DNA of 64,000 bases from Pagrus major (lineage: Eukaryota > Chordata > Actinopteri > Spariformes > Sparidae): the NCBI RefSeq assembly GCF_040436345.1, contig NC_133238.1, positions 6,946,150 to 7,010,149 on the forward strand, given 5' to 3'. Within the stretch, counting starts at the first letter, position 1. The number at the start of each line of letters is the position of its first letter. Both the position numbers and the translations under genes were made by a program. The notes below the pieces were generated by a model. It made no database searches. It saw only the letters and a program-made list of their open reading frames with translations, and was not told where the DNA came from. This document shows positions 38,220-60,682 of the stretch, in pieces.

Positions 38220-39040
38220 GTTTCCCCCACTTTGTTATGTTGTTTTGGCTATCACGGGGTATATGGAAAGATCAGCGTCAAGCGTGACAGGCTTTAAAAA
38301 ACCCAAACTTCCGGTTGCGACTGTCAAAATAAAATTGATTCCGTTTAGTGCAAGTACACAAGGTACCGGAGTGAAAAAGATGACTAGAGATTTATTTGGT
38401 GATTGGTTATATACGTTTTGGAAACTGAAATGGCAATTATGGAACCACAGATGTAAAGCCAAAACGGTCAAAAAAGGTTGTAGTTGTTTTTATGTTGTTT
38501 TGATAGTAGATAAATCAATATTTAGCATACATATTGTCATGGTTAATTAAACTAATGACTTATTTTACAAATAAGTTAATATTATGTAAAGATTAACATG
38601 ATTAATAATTTAATTTGATTTGTTTGTTTTTTTACAAATATATATTTTTTAGGTTCTTAATCGTACTTTATTTTGAAGGCGATACAATTTCCGCCCTTTT
38701 TCTTAATAATTTCTGTAAACTTGATGTACCAATGACACAGATGGGCGGACGGATCTCGAGGCCCGTCACGGATGAGAAAAAAAAAAATATAGTCACGTGT
38801 TTCCTTGTTTACTGTATAGAGGGAATGGGGCTGAAGCCCAAGTGTACCACCGTGTGGCTGAGCATCCTGCTGCATGCATGAGATGCTGCATAAAACACTT
38901 AAGACTTGAAAATGAAAGCTCTCCAACATGTATGACCTCCCTTCACCAGTAACTACCATTACTGATCATTTATATTCTATATTTTGCTGTGTGTTGAGGT
39001 TTTATTCTTATTTTGTAATCTCTTCTGTATAAAAACTCGT

Positions 39041-39361
39041 AAAGGGACAGTTCATCTCTAAATCAAAAACACATCTCCTCTTACCTCTTGTGCTATTTAT
39101 TCATCAAGACTGTTTTGCAGTGTAGAGAGGTCTGCCTTCCCTCAAATATAATGGAATTAGATGGCACTTGGCTTGTGGTGCTCAAAGCACCAAAAAACAC
39201 ATTTGAAAAACTTAACAGCAATGTCTGTTTTCAGAAATCATGACCCAGTTACCCACACTATTAATGTTAACATTTTGAGTAACTGGGTCATGTTTTCTGG
39301 AAAGAAACATTGCTGTTGATGTACATATACTTTTGATTTTGGGGTGAACTTTCCCTTTAAG
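39041..39361. mobile_element. MITE with about 28-base terminal inverted repeats
   Basis: The left end AAAGGGACAGTTCATCTCTA matches the reverse complement of the right end, AAAGGGAAAGTTCACCCCAA, and both continue into AATCAAAA. Internal blocks such as AATGGAATTAGATGGCACT and CTTGTGGTGCTCAAAGC are those of a repeat I recognise as abundant in percomorph genomes. It is about 320 bases, with no transposase, lying just beyond the probable prkag3 3' end. Confidence 0.75.
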
Positions 39362-39430
39362 CCATAGTCCACATTCTGTATTTCTCCAGGAACTGTACAC
39401 TGAGCAGACCAGCAAGCTTTCATACAAATG

Positions 39431-39436
39431 TTTAAT
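39431..39436 (-). terminator. Probable prkag3 polyadenylation signal
   Basis: On the minus strand this reads ATTAAA, the commonest variant signal, about 720 bases past the prkag3 stop. I see no better AATAAA between it and the stop codon. Confidence 0.4.
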
Positions 39437-39842
39437 ACAGAAACAAACAGTATTAAGAAAACATATATTGATCAATTTGATCAAATGTAGCCAATATGGA
39501 CATTGTGCCGGAGACCTTTAAAGAGTCATTACAGTATCGCGGTCAGCTCACTGTCCATTATCGTGACATGAACACAGCGCATAGATCAGAGAGGACATTT
39601 CAATGTAAACAGCAGCACAGCCAGTGAACTCTCATCCCTTTCTGATCTCTCACTTCCCTGGCAGGTTGATTTCTGAAAGGCATAAACAGAAGATACTTAG
39701 CAACTATGATGAGCATCATGGGAAAATGTAGATGAAGCCAAGCAGCACATGCATGTCTGTGTGTTAGTGTGCTGGATTCATTTGCGCATAAGAGTGAAGC
39801 AATGTGAGAGCAGCATAAGTTAAAAAAAAAGACTAGTGAGGT

Positions 39843-39993
39843 TAAAGGAATAGTTCATCCAAAAGTGAAAATGCAGTCATTATCTGCTCAGCCGTGCCAA
39901 TGGAAAGTCGGGAGATGTTTTGTGGTCCCAATCAGCATGGGGCTGAGTGGATAATGACTGAATATTCAATTTTGGGAGAACTTTTCCATAAAG
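39843..39993. mobile_element. Short foldback MITE inside the prkag3 3' UTR
   Basis: About 150 bases with long inverted arms. The left arm has AGTTCATCCAAAAGTGAAAA then CAGTCATTATCTGCTCAG. The reverse complement of the right arm has AGTTCTCCCAAAATTGAATA then CAGTCATTATCCACTCAG. It lies about 165 bases beyond the prkag3 stop, inside the predicted 3' UTR. Confidence 0.75.
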
Positions 39994-40158
39994 CCCTCTG
40001 GGTGCTGGTAACTACTTAACAGGGAGGGTTGTTGTGGGGGAGATGGGGGCAGTTGGGGATGGAAAGAGGCTCTGGGGCCTACCTGGCTGGATACATGACC
40101 AGGACTCAAGCCTACACAGGTGGTAAAGGAGAGTAGGGGAACCCTCTGTCTCCTGGTG

Positions 40159-42739
40159 CTAGGACAAAAGGGCATCAATACCTGCAGGGGTTAAGACCAT
40201 GGCCTGCAGCAGGTCAGACAGAGAGATGATGCCCTTCACCACGTCAGCCCTGTCCACCAGGACCAGCCGATGGACCTGTGATAAGCAGGAAAAGGACAGA
40301 TAAAGAATGCTCACCTCTTATTCTCTGATGTTAGAAACAAATTGAAACTCTTTGGAAGAAAATATCTACCTCAGCTTTGACAATACGGTCTATGATGGTT
40401 TCCAAGGTTTCATCAGGGTAGCACTTGATTACTCCCTCAACATAACACATGCGCCTGTGAGCGGCTTCCTGCATAGTCATGTCCAGATTGTTGTAAGTCT
40501 TCTGGGCTGCTACATTCTGCCATGGAGCAAACACAGGTAGATACCTCAGTTTCTGAGCAGGTGTCAGCAAATAATGCTTCTATATGCAAGGATAATAAAA
40601 TGAGTCCCACAAAGAAGCGTTAAGATGTTAGATTTCTTGTTTCTCTGCAGTACTTACAATCACATCGAATCTTGAGTAGAGTGACACCACTTTGCCTGTG
40701 AAAAGAAATTGTAGGATGCTGTAATATCTGTTTGAACACTTTTAATATTGATTAGATATTTTCTTCAATGTATTTAATTTGTAAACTGTAATACCCATCA
40801 ATACTAATAAAGACAGCTCTATAATGTCTAAATGTCTACCTGTAGATTACCTGTCAACCGGTCACAATTTTGATAATCGATAAGTTTAAGTCATTTTTTA
40901 AGAAAGAAAACTCAAAATTCTTTGATTCCAGCTTCTTAAATGTGAATATTTTCTGGTTTATTTACTCCTGTATGATAGTAAACTGAATATCTTATTGGTT
41001 TGCTAGACCAAGCAACAAACTGGATGAGCAGATTAATGGACAATGAAAATAATCCTTTGTTGCAGGGCTTATACCTTGTTCGTCCACCACAGGTAAGGCC
41101 GACACCCGCCTTTCCACAAATATGGAGAGGGCGTCGTAGAGCGTTGCTGTTTGCTGAACAGTGGCGATGTTCCTGAACGTTCCAATCCCCAGCTCCTGGA
41201 TCTGCTTCCCAAGGAACGCAGGCTTGGGAACTTTCTTCCCCTGAAAACACCCAAACACCACAGCAGAAGAACACTGATGCCACAGCCCCTTTTTGATGAT
41301 GTCAGGTTGAATGAATGAGTGAAAAGCTCGCTCACAAATATGTGGAGGAACTTGAGGATTCGTTTGTGGGTCAGAATGTGCAGGACATTTCCAGACTGTG
41401 GATCGATGACCGGCAGCCTGTGGATCTTGTGTTTAAGTAAGGAATAGATGGCATCAAAGAGGCTGAGAGACGAGACAACAAAGGGATTTACTGTCTGGCA
41501 GGCTAGACAGGTTGAGTGGAATGTTACAGAGATAAAACGGCTTTAAAGATTTCATTTGAGCGTGTTGTGTTGCACTCACCTCGCCTCTGGAGAAATACTA
41601 ATGAGGAAGTGATTGGAACACTGCAAGTAGACATCTAGATAGAGGAAGACAGACAGCTCTGATGGTAATCCACAGAGATGCACGCGCAAAGATACTATCA
41701 TAGGTCTGTATTGTTCTTTTACTTTGAAATGAGTCACCTCTCCATGTCTCAATCTTGTGGCTCTCCAGCTCGTACATTTGAACCTTTAAAATGGAAATGT
41801 CAAGTTATGACAATAATTGCAGAAGAAGGAAAGATCAGATCAGTTATATAAATATTAATGTATGCATTAAACAGCTTGAACCGGAGTGTATTCATGCTCA
41901 CCAGAGGGGACTTGTAATAGCAGTGGAGGATGTTGATGAAATCTGTAATAGTCAGCATTCCTGTGAGAGAAAAAGATGGATCCCTACATTTATTAATTTT
42001 TTTAATATTGTTTTTGTTGCATGTAATGGCTTATTAATGATTTTATTGAGCCATTTATTCATTTTGATTTTGGCAGTTTTAGTCCTCCACACGTCTCTGC
42101 TATTAATCGCTCGTCTTACCCACAAATCTCTGCAGCTTGCTGTCCCACAGAGGCGCAGCCCTCAAGCCATTTGCCACCAGTGCAAAAAAGGCTTTTTTCA
42201 CCTTTCGGAAGTCATAAATTCACAGAGTGCAGGTTTACAAGCAAAAGATACACACACACATTCATCTGTTATATTTCCCATAGCAGATAGAGGAAGTATG
42301 AAGTCTTACTTGTAATGTGGTATCAAATATGACCAGTTTACAGCTGGTTGGAATGGCTTCGTAGCAGCAGTGGCTTTTCATGAAATTCATGTAGATGGTG
42401 GCATCAGCCTCTGTGAGAGAATCACGTTATTAAAATCTGGGTACTTCCTTCACCTCTGCGTACACGTGTTCACACAGCTCTGTTATTTCCAAAGACAGAC
42501 CAAAACACACACACACACGCCAATTTTTCTAATCGTACCTTTGTCCTGTATTTCCTGCTTCTTTACTGGGAATGACACCTACGACACAGCCAAGCCAGAC
42601 AGTCTTTACTTGACATTGTCACAATCATTTAAAAATCTACAAGACGTATCACTTCCACGGCTCCGGTAACACTTTAAACTCTTTCCCCCACTTATATATT
42701 CATTCTAAAGTAACAGTTCACCTGTGAGAGAGGCTCCAT
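40159..42739 (-). CDS. prkag3: AMP-activated protein kinase subunit gamma-3, short form
   Basis: Nucleotide-sensing regulatory subunit of AMPK; four CBS repeats bind AMP/ADP/ATP. Twelve coding exons: 42,739-42,722; 42,578-42,539; 42,410-42,310; 42,201-42,120; 41,960-41,902; 41,783-41,738; 41,634-41,580; 41,462-41,336; 41,240-41,075; 40,695-40,658; 40,516-40,370; 40,275-40,159. They give 331 residues, the length of gamma-1, against 489 for human gamma-3. CBS landmarks appear in order: LRAAPLWDS (Arg67, the position of the pig RN- mutation), [25 protein letters not shown] and VHRLVLVDR. Gamma-3 is chosen because the tail reads [10 protein letters not shown], matching human gamma-3 (SPAGIDALGA) rather than gamma-1, and because the neighbours are the PRKAG3 neighbourhood. 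The two first exons (MEPLSQ plus 13 residues) have the weakest support; longer N-terminal isoforms may exist. Confidence 0.88.
40870..41069. mobile_element. Internally deleted fish hAT-like repeat in prkag3 intron 9
   Basis: Carries TTGATTCCAGCTTCTTAAAT, TGAATATTTTCTGG, TATGATAGTAAACTGAATAT and the end GACAATGAAAATAATCCTTT-GTTGCAGGGCT, the order of an abundant percomorph repeat. The middle part of that family appears to be missing. On the gene strand the element begins only about six bases after the exon 9 splice donor. Confidence 0.65.
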
Positions 42740-43293
42740 GATTCTCTTGTGTGTCCATGAAAAAGTCGTTTGCAAAGCAGCAAACTCAAACTCTTGGCGA
42801 CTCTGCGTGGTTTGTTACCCTTTCCTACAAAGCAGTTGGGTCTATATTAGGAACTCTCCAGTGGTATGTGACGGGGAGGGGTAGAAGACGCTGGCGCAGG
42901 GCCCAGGGGGAGGGACACGCCACATTCTGCCAAAACCAGGCATCTGCTTCCTGTCTGTATCACACAACCATCATCACAATGCATTCATGGAGGTTTGAAG
43001 GAATGCGTTCAGGATGCATTCCCAATCTGTGTTACTGTCACTGCTGATCACAGTCATCTGCCACTATTTATTGGCTGCAGCGCACAAAGTGGACTTCTGT
43101 GGTAGAATTAACTCTTGGTCTATATGGAGTAAATGTCAAGGCTGCATACAGTCAAGGTCTTTACGAGAGGCTACACACACGAAGCATAGCGTCTGCTGTT
43201 AACATATGACGGCGGTGTGTTTTAATTCTCTCGGCTTCACGCGAGGTCGTTAACACAGACAATGATTAACAAACGTCATAAACAAATGCAGTC

Positions 43294-43299
43294 TTTATT
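43294..43299 (-). terminator. Probable cnppd1 polyadenylation signal
   Basis: Minus-strand AATAAA about 1.33 kb past the cnppd1 stop. The interval 43,275-44,626 has no coding exon and is best read as the cnppd1 3' UTR. Confidence 0.5.
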
Positions 43300-44626
43300 C
43301 GCTCCTTTTCTACAGATTTGCATTTTTATTTTACACCATGTACAAAATTTTAAGGACTTTCGTGCTTCAAAGTGTATCAAATTCAAACGCTCAGAGCAAT
43401 TCGTCAAAGGTTCAGTTACAAAGTAAACGTCCCGTGGACCGCGTGTAGCCGTGTACATAAAAAGTCATCGGTTCTTTTACGTTTTCCTCTGGTGACCTCG
43501 CAGCGATGATGGAGTGAAACAGTCCTGTAGCAATGGAAGTGGAGCCAGGTGTGCAAAATTCCAGACAAAGAAACACTGCTGTTAGCTTTCGACATGTTAC
43601 ACGTTATCTTAAAAAACTTCAAAAACACCAACCAGAGACTGACTGAACCCCCAGGAACACATCATTTTTATACAGACCTTCTTCCCCTCGGAGAACTTCT
43701 AGATTAATCTCTTAAATTTGGCTACACATTACCCTGTTACACAAGTGGCTTTGAGGTTATGTGACAGTCCACATAAAAACTGATGAATTCAGACTGTAAA
43801 AAAGAAGCAGCAGCTATAAAAAGAGAAGTTTCTTTTTGTCATTTCCGTGTGGTTGATAAGTTACACTGAGGTACGGAGATGGTGTCTGCGTTCAAACGGG
43901 TTCCTTTCTTGGAGGTTGACAAGGACAGGAGACGGCTCGTTTCACAAACAGTAACAAAAACTATCCGGTGTACAAAATCAGTGCTTGCTGCTCGCGTGTG
44001 ACCGACGTAAAGCTCCTTGTGCGTGAAAGAAAAAATACATGGTAACAGTGAGCAAATGTGTTAAAGCCAAAATGTAGCAGGCGTGGTAAACTGGTTTAGT
44101 TCATTCTTCTCAACTTACTGCGAAACACTCAACTTCCAGATATGTTGTGAAACTCTCATACACTTTCATCAACCTGCCAAGTAGCTAACAGCTTTAATAT
44201 AACGACAACTCAACACGCTCAACACAAGGGCCCTTCGTCACCATCTCACACGGCTGAATTTCTGAGCAAAGGTGGTAACAAAACGATTTGGTTTGCAGCC
44301 AAAAAGAAAAAAAAATTAAATAAAAAGAGAAACAAATCAAATTATTCTCGAATCCCTTCAGATCTTCCCTCTGCAGCAAAAACAAAGCAGGGCGTTAACT
44401 GAACACTATGGCATTGCAATTATGGCAAATGTATTCTGCGGGACTATAAGTGCATTCCCATCCTGTCAAAATGTTGCCTAGTAACTCTCGCCTTTGCACC
44501 TGTATTCTACATCTGGAAAAGTAAGAAAACATGACACAAAGCAGTTGATGAGTGATGAATTCAACGCTGGTTTAACTTCAAGAGTCCAGAACTACAGGTT
44601 GACAGCAGGGGGGGAGTCTGCAGTCT

Positions 44627-47185
<2,559 letters not shown>

Positions 47186-47699
47186 ATCTTCTATAGATCC
47201 AACATAAGTCAACCGTGTGTTTAAAAGGGCGACTGCTCGGCCTGGCTGCCCCGCCTGGCTAGTAGTGCTCAGCTAACAACACGCCCTGACCGCGACTGTC
47301 AGTCAGCTGTTTGCCTCTTTTTTTTCTCCAGACCAATACAGATGCTGGGGCCGGGAGGGGGCGCGCTGCAGGGCTGTTACACAACAGTTGTAAACTCCCA
47401 TTGGCCAAAGGAGACAGTTATTTTTATCTCCCTGGTGGTGTCTATGAGTGGAAACTAGCTGTACTACACATATGCATGCTTTAATAATCCTGTCTGGATT
47501 AAAGTTAGCCACACGTTAACCAGGCTGCTGTCACTGGGGCCTGCTGATGCTGCATCTCTTCTCCTACATCAGTGATCATGAATGGAAACACTGTTGATTA
47601 TGACAGAAGGTCCAGTTTAGTTTAGTGCTGTCTTAACATGATCTATCAGAACTGGACTGGAAACTGACCAAACTGGAACACAAGAGGAAGAAAAACCCC

Positions 47700-47705
47700 T
47701 TTATT
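47700..47705 (-). terminator. Probable abcb6 polyadenylation signal
   Basis: Minus-strand AATAAA, giving abcb6 a 3' UTR of about 850 bases (48,543 down to about 47,680). The cnppd1 start codon is only about 0.5 kb further on. Confidence 0.55.
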
Positions 47706-48543
47706 TGCATCTTTCTATACAAGACAACAGAACATTTACAAAATGTAATAATCATGGACAACACCTGTGATGAGGTAGAAATAGACATCCAGCAAATTCA
47801 TAGTCAGACACTGTGTATATGACTGCTTATAATTACATATTACAGTTAGTGAGAATAATGGTGGGTAGGCTGTTATGACTGCGTGGGCCATTAAATTTGA
47901 TGGGATGCCTTTTTCCATGTTTTTCTATTGTCTTTAACTGCCGACGACAGGCAGACGGTGATCGTACGACCTTATGTAAATGTAAATCAATCGAAAACTG
48001 TTTTAAAAAACACGATTGCCAAGTAGTGTATTTCATTAGTCTTTCGACAGAAATGTAGAAAACACAATGATCTGACAAGCAGCACACCCGGCTTTACCTA
48101 AGTGATCAAAAGTATACAGAGGCTTACACGTTTATATAAAAAACATCACTTTAAATAACAGCAGAGCTCAGAAATCAACTACCAGAAACATAAAAAACAA
48201 CAAAGCTGAATGAAATCCCTGACAGCTTTACACCAACCTGATGTCAGTCATGTGGTATTATTCAGTGGGCGACAGAATTCAACAAGATGCAGTGTTGAGG
48301 CTGTGATTAGATTATAAAAACTAATGTCTTTTGACGCAGTTGGACACTTATTAGTTTGTACCTTATTATCTTTACAAGCACCTTCCCTTATCTCCACGAC
48401 TCGCCATTGCACATTCAGTTTGAAATTCCTTAAAATAAATAAAATGTTCACCTTAATGAGTGTTCCTCCACCTACTTCATTACAATAAAGAGGGGAATCA
48501 AAATGTAGAGTTCTCTTTTAAAACGAAGCACAAAGAAATACAT

Positions 48544-56488
<7,945 letters not shown>

Positions 56489-56496
56489 GGCTGCAG

Positions 56497-57060
56497 CTGG
56501 GGAAGGACAGATATGATTTATTTAGATACAATGCAATAACTGTGCAAGATCACATTTAACTACTTGTACTATGACTTACTATGACTGTAAACCAAGACAA
56601 ACACAGTCTCAGATAAGAGCAGGTGAACCTTTCTTTTACAGCCTCTGCACCAACTGAGCTGGCTGCTTGGCTCTGCTATATTAGGCTGTGAACTTCAGTG
56701 ACATCTTTAGTTGCTGGCTCATGGTTCACCATTGCACCTGTTTCAGCTGGTGGTTATAAATGACATTTGCCACACATTACCACAATGTCTGCCAAAAGGA
56801 GTGGGCAGAGCAGATACAGAGACATACCTGGAGATAGCTCAAATATCACACAGGGAGGCAAAAGGAAATTAACACTATTATTAACACTATTATAACATGT
56901 ATTTCAGAGGCTCCAGACATAAAGTAACACACTGTTCTTATTTGAAACATTACCTTCTTTGCCGGGTGGTTTTTGTCAACTTCACAGGTATCTCCACAAT
57001 GCACAGCCTCCACTTGTCAGCAACAGAGGTTACTCAGGAGAAGCTAGCAAGTCCAATAAA
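56497..57060 (-). promoter_or_regulatory. abcb6 5' UTR intron and probable first exon
   Basis: The start-codon exon is preceded by an acceptor (CCTTCCCCAG, exon from 56,496). A matching donor AAG|GTAATG ends a probable non-coding exon at 56,954, so a 5' UTR intron of about 457 bases is inferred. The transcription start would be somewhere between about 57,000 and 57,250; no TATA box was obvious. An NRF1-like TGCGCATGCCG lies at 57,210-57,220. Confidence 0.45.
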
Positions 57061-57321
57061 CACTATTAGGTAGCTGTAAGCTAGCTTAGTCGGCTAAAGC
57101 TACACACAGCTTTCACATAAACGACAGATTAAAAACGTGACCGACTGGTGAGAGTATGCGCTAGCCTACATAGTTATCTAGGTGTCGGTCATTGCTGCTA
57201 TCAACTGTGTGCGCATGCCGCTGCTGCTGTTGTCCTTGTTGCGCGCATGTTAAACAACGGATCGATGACTCGGCAATCGACGCTTTACACAACAGTGTTC
57301 GACTGCATGACCTGGCAGTCA

Positions 57322-57335
57322 GCGCCCCCTAGTGG
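57322..57335 (-). promoter_or_regulatory. Strong CTCF-like motif
   Basis: Minus strand reads CCACTAGGGGGCGC, a full match to the CTCF core consensus as I know it. It lies just upstream of the abcb6 promoter region. Weaker relatives follow at 58,319-58,334 (plus) and 61,063-61,079 (plus). Sequence match only. Confidence 0.6.
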
Positions 57336-57965
57336 ATGGAAAGGGAAATGACATCCAAGACAGGAAGTTATGAGTGTGATCATTTATTTAGGTAAAAGCA
57401 ATGACGTTACATTTAAATGTAAAAGTAACACCACAGTGTAAAAATAGTCCATCACAGATAAAGGTCTGCATTCACAATTTTACACTTTAAGTTGCTATTT
57501 CAAACAAAATATAGCCTCAGTGCTCATTATGCAGAATAGCTCACTCCACAGTGTTATGATTGTCATATATATGATATTTTAATATTTCTACTGATTCATT
57601 AACATGGAGCTAGCAATTTTAATGATGCCAAGGTGGAACTCATTTTTACTAGTCTCATAACTGTAGAAGTTTGGGTATGGAGTCACTGGAGTGCCGTAAA
57701 AATATAGGAAAATAAATAAATAGTATATAAAGATTGTCTTAAATGATTCACATTCATTTTCCCACATTCATTAATTTTTTTATGTCTCATTTATTATATT
57801 CCTCCTTTTATTTCCACATGCATTTTTTAAAATTTATTTTACAAAATTATTCTCTTACTTCCTTTTTTGGTACAAATGACTCCATAATTGGGTAGTGTAT
57901 TCCATAATAATGCTTTCTGATCATGTGTTTTGAATAAAAGTTTTAACTTGTAAACATTTCTGTCA

Positions 57966-58114
57966 GGTAGTCTAATGGAGTAAAAAGAAAAGGACTGTAT
58001 TTTCCTCTGAAATTGCCTTAGAGTCACATAAAATTGATAATTAATAGTAGGCCTTCCAAGGAAATTGTAAGTACATTACTTGAGCAAATGCACTTAGTTA
58101 CATTTTACCACTGG
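57966..58114 (+). repeat. Dispersed fish repeat, second copy
   Basis: AATGGAGTAAAAAG, TTTTCCTCTGAAATTG and the tail ACTTGAGCAAATGCACTTAG-TTACATTTTACCACTGG belong to the same repeat family as 26,797-27,019. It is diverged and internally altered. Confidence 0.55.
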
Positions 58115-58916
58115 AAATGAAATACGGTCAAGTCACAGTTTAATGAGCCATGCTAAAGCCATATGATCCAGTATAGCTTTAGTGGCACTGTTATTAAGCC
58201 AATTTATGTCACTTCCAATACTGTGCCACTTATTTTCAGGTCAAATGGCACTGACTAGGCATAGAAGAGCATCAACACTGGTACATCAGGGAGAGAGAGC
58301 CTGCAATTTTACAAGATGATCAGTAGATGGCACTAAATACTAAGGTATAGTCAGAGGAAACCACTGTAGAGAACAGACTCATGCACGAACAATAGTTAAT
58401 AAAGAAAACCCCATGACTGTACAGACAGGTGGTGAGAAAAAACGACCCTGGAGATTGTACATAATAACAATGTAATCTAATGGCACGATATTAAGTGCGA
58501 GCAGTTTGTAATTTTACTGCTATATTAAGGCCAATGACTGAGTGATTAATGAATATAGCACTGAACCAAGCAACACAGCCCAAGTGTGCCTCCTCGACTG
58601 AAAAGAGTAATTTTCAAGTCAAAGGAACATAAAAAGAACACTGTCTTCCAGTGACGAGAGGCTTTAAGTTAAGAGCTTTTCCCGTCGAACTGTAAATTCA
58701 GGGTTTGGTACAAAGGCGGGAAGTGACTCAAAAGCCAGCTGTCGCATCTGTCCTTCCTATGAGGATGAATAAAAGACTCTTCAGAAAATGTGTATGTGTA
58801 CCTGTATGTGAGGGAAGAAAAAATGGGAAGCATATCCTCATGGAGCGTTCATAAAGGAAGCGAATGAGCTTGTGATGTCTTGTGCGAGCATACACCCACA
58901 CACACAGACACGTGCA

Positions 58917-58920
<4 letters not shown>

Positions 58921-58948
<28 letters not shown>
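58921..58948. repeat. (CA)n microsatellite
   Basis: Fourteen CA units, with further CA-rich sequence just to the left from about 58,891. Confidence 0.95.
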
Positions 58949-58950
<2 letters not shown>

Positions 58951-60658
58951 AATCAGGCTGGGATGGAAAAGGGGGCAAATCTTATCATTTAGAGCCTTCA
59001 CAATGGGCATAAAGAGCTGCTAATCTGCTTCATCTCCCCGGCTCTTTTGTGTGAGTGGAAATGGACCTTCTGTCCATCGGTTGCTTGTCACCCCGCTCCT
59101 TTGTCTCACAGTGGATGTGATGGCCTGCCCATCACAACCCTCATTTCTCTCCCCTTTTGTGGGCGTCCCTACCTCAGCGCACAGACTCAGCTGGAGCCCT
59201 ATAAGTCCTTTAGGTGGGTCTTTTCTTGTATTCAATCCCACCTTTCCTTTCACTCTCATTTATGCTTCTTTGTTCGCTTGAGGCTGCCGGACACATATGT
59301 ATGGAGCAGGCAGGGATAAGACGGATGTGCATGCCAATCTAATCCCTTGATTCGGTGAGCAAAGAATATCGGTGGTGTTAGGAGTGCTACGTCCAATCTC
59401 ATTAGTAGTAAGGGCGATCAATAAAGCTTTTGGTTTTGCTGAATGTAGTATTCACTGAAGGATCAGGCTTTGTGAATTCAGTTCTTAGCACAGGCTCACT
59501 GGCAGATGACCTTTGCAATGCCTTTAATACTCACAAATCACCCATGATCTATTGTGTGGAAGAGTTGCTACCAAGTGTGCAGACAAGCTGCTCATATAGA
59601 GAATACGGGCTGGCAGGCATCTACCTTTGTGTGTCTGTATAGCTTATCTGCCAGAACCAACCCACAGTTAAAATCGCAAACGCAATTTCCTGGAAAAAAT
59701 GAGCGCCAAGTTCTTGGTTTAGACATCTGGTCTAGACTCTTCCTTTGGCCCACGTGCTGATGGCTGTCTGCAAAGGAAAAAGGAATACGCCATTCATGAA
59801 GTTTTCAACCCTGTTTCATCATTGTGGTCCTTGAGTGAATGGGGCACCTACAGATTTTGTAAGGAGGTACACACAACTAACAGATTTTCTGTTAAAGGTC
59901 CCGCGGAGTGGAAGATAACATGTCTTTTTGGACTGTCTGGGTGCTAAATAGACACTGAGAAAGTATCAAAATGCTCAAAGCGTTTATTCAGGAATTGTGC
60001 CTGTAATTGAGCTGTTAGGGTTTTCCTAAGATTGTGACACAACTATATAGTCATGGTGGCTGGTGCCTGCTCAGGCGTGTGAGGGCAGACCAATCAGAGC
60101 AGACTAGGTTTTTAAATGGGAGCCTTAAAGAGATGGAGCACTGAGACAGAGGTGCTGCAATAATGGACAGTGTGAGAAATAACGTATGACCCTGAATATT
60201 AGCACACTATGGGACCTATAAGGGACAGTAAAGAAGGAGATGCTCTTACGTTTTCACAATCTAAAGCCTTTGAAAGGGCGACAAGCTTCTCAGAACATGG
60301 GGTCGATGACCTCTAGCTTAAGAGATGTTTGAAAGAGCTTTTCACTCGGAAGGACTTTCCACTTGGCCCGCTGAGCTTGACATTGTATCTCTGAATTTGA
60401 ACTTGAACTGTCCAACCCTGGCAGCCCACTGAGAGTAGTTCAGCCACATTTTTCCTGCTGTAAAGAGAACAGCACAGGGGGATAAGATCTCCTGTGAAAC
60501 TGCTCTTTGCAAACACAAAGGGGGTCCCTCTACCGCTACCGCTGAACTGTACCCTTGCCACAGTCTTCTATATGTAGACAGACAGAGAGGCAGAGGGAGG
60601 TCGGAAGACAGAAGGTGTGTGAGAGGTAGTAGAGACGGACAAGTGAGGAGAGGGGGAG

Positions 60659-60682
60659 CGTGTGTGTGTGTGTGTGTGTGTG
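60659..60682. repeat. (GT)n microsatellite
   Basis: About twelve GT units following a G/A-rich purine stretch (60,575-60,658). Confidence 0.95.

Noticed and set aside
42539-42578. Alternative acceptor for prkag3 exon 2 at TTCCCAG
   Set aside because: It would put a stop codon directly in frame; the upstream acceptor keeps the frame open.
40159-42739. Calling this gene prkag1 because of its length
   Set aside because: The GIDAL C-terminus and neighbours retreg2 and cnppd1 favour gamma-3.
59020-59320. Overlapping short open frames on both strands
   Set aside because: Low-complexity composition and no recognisable motif or exon structure.
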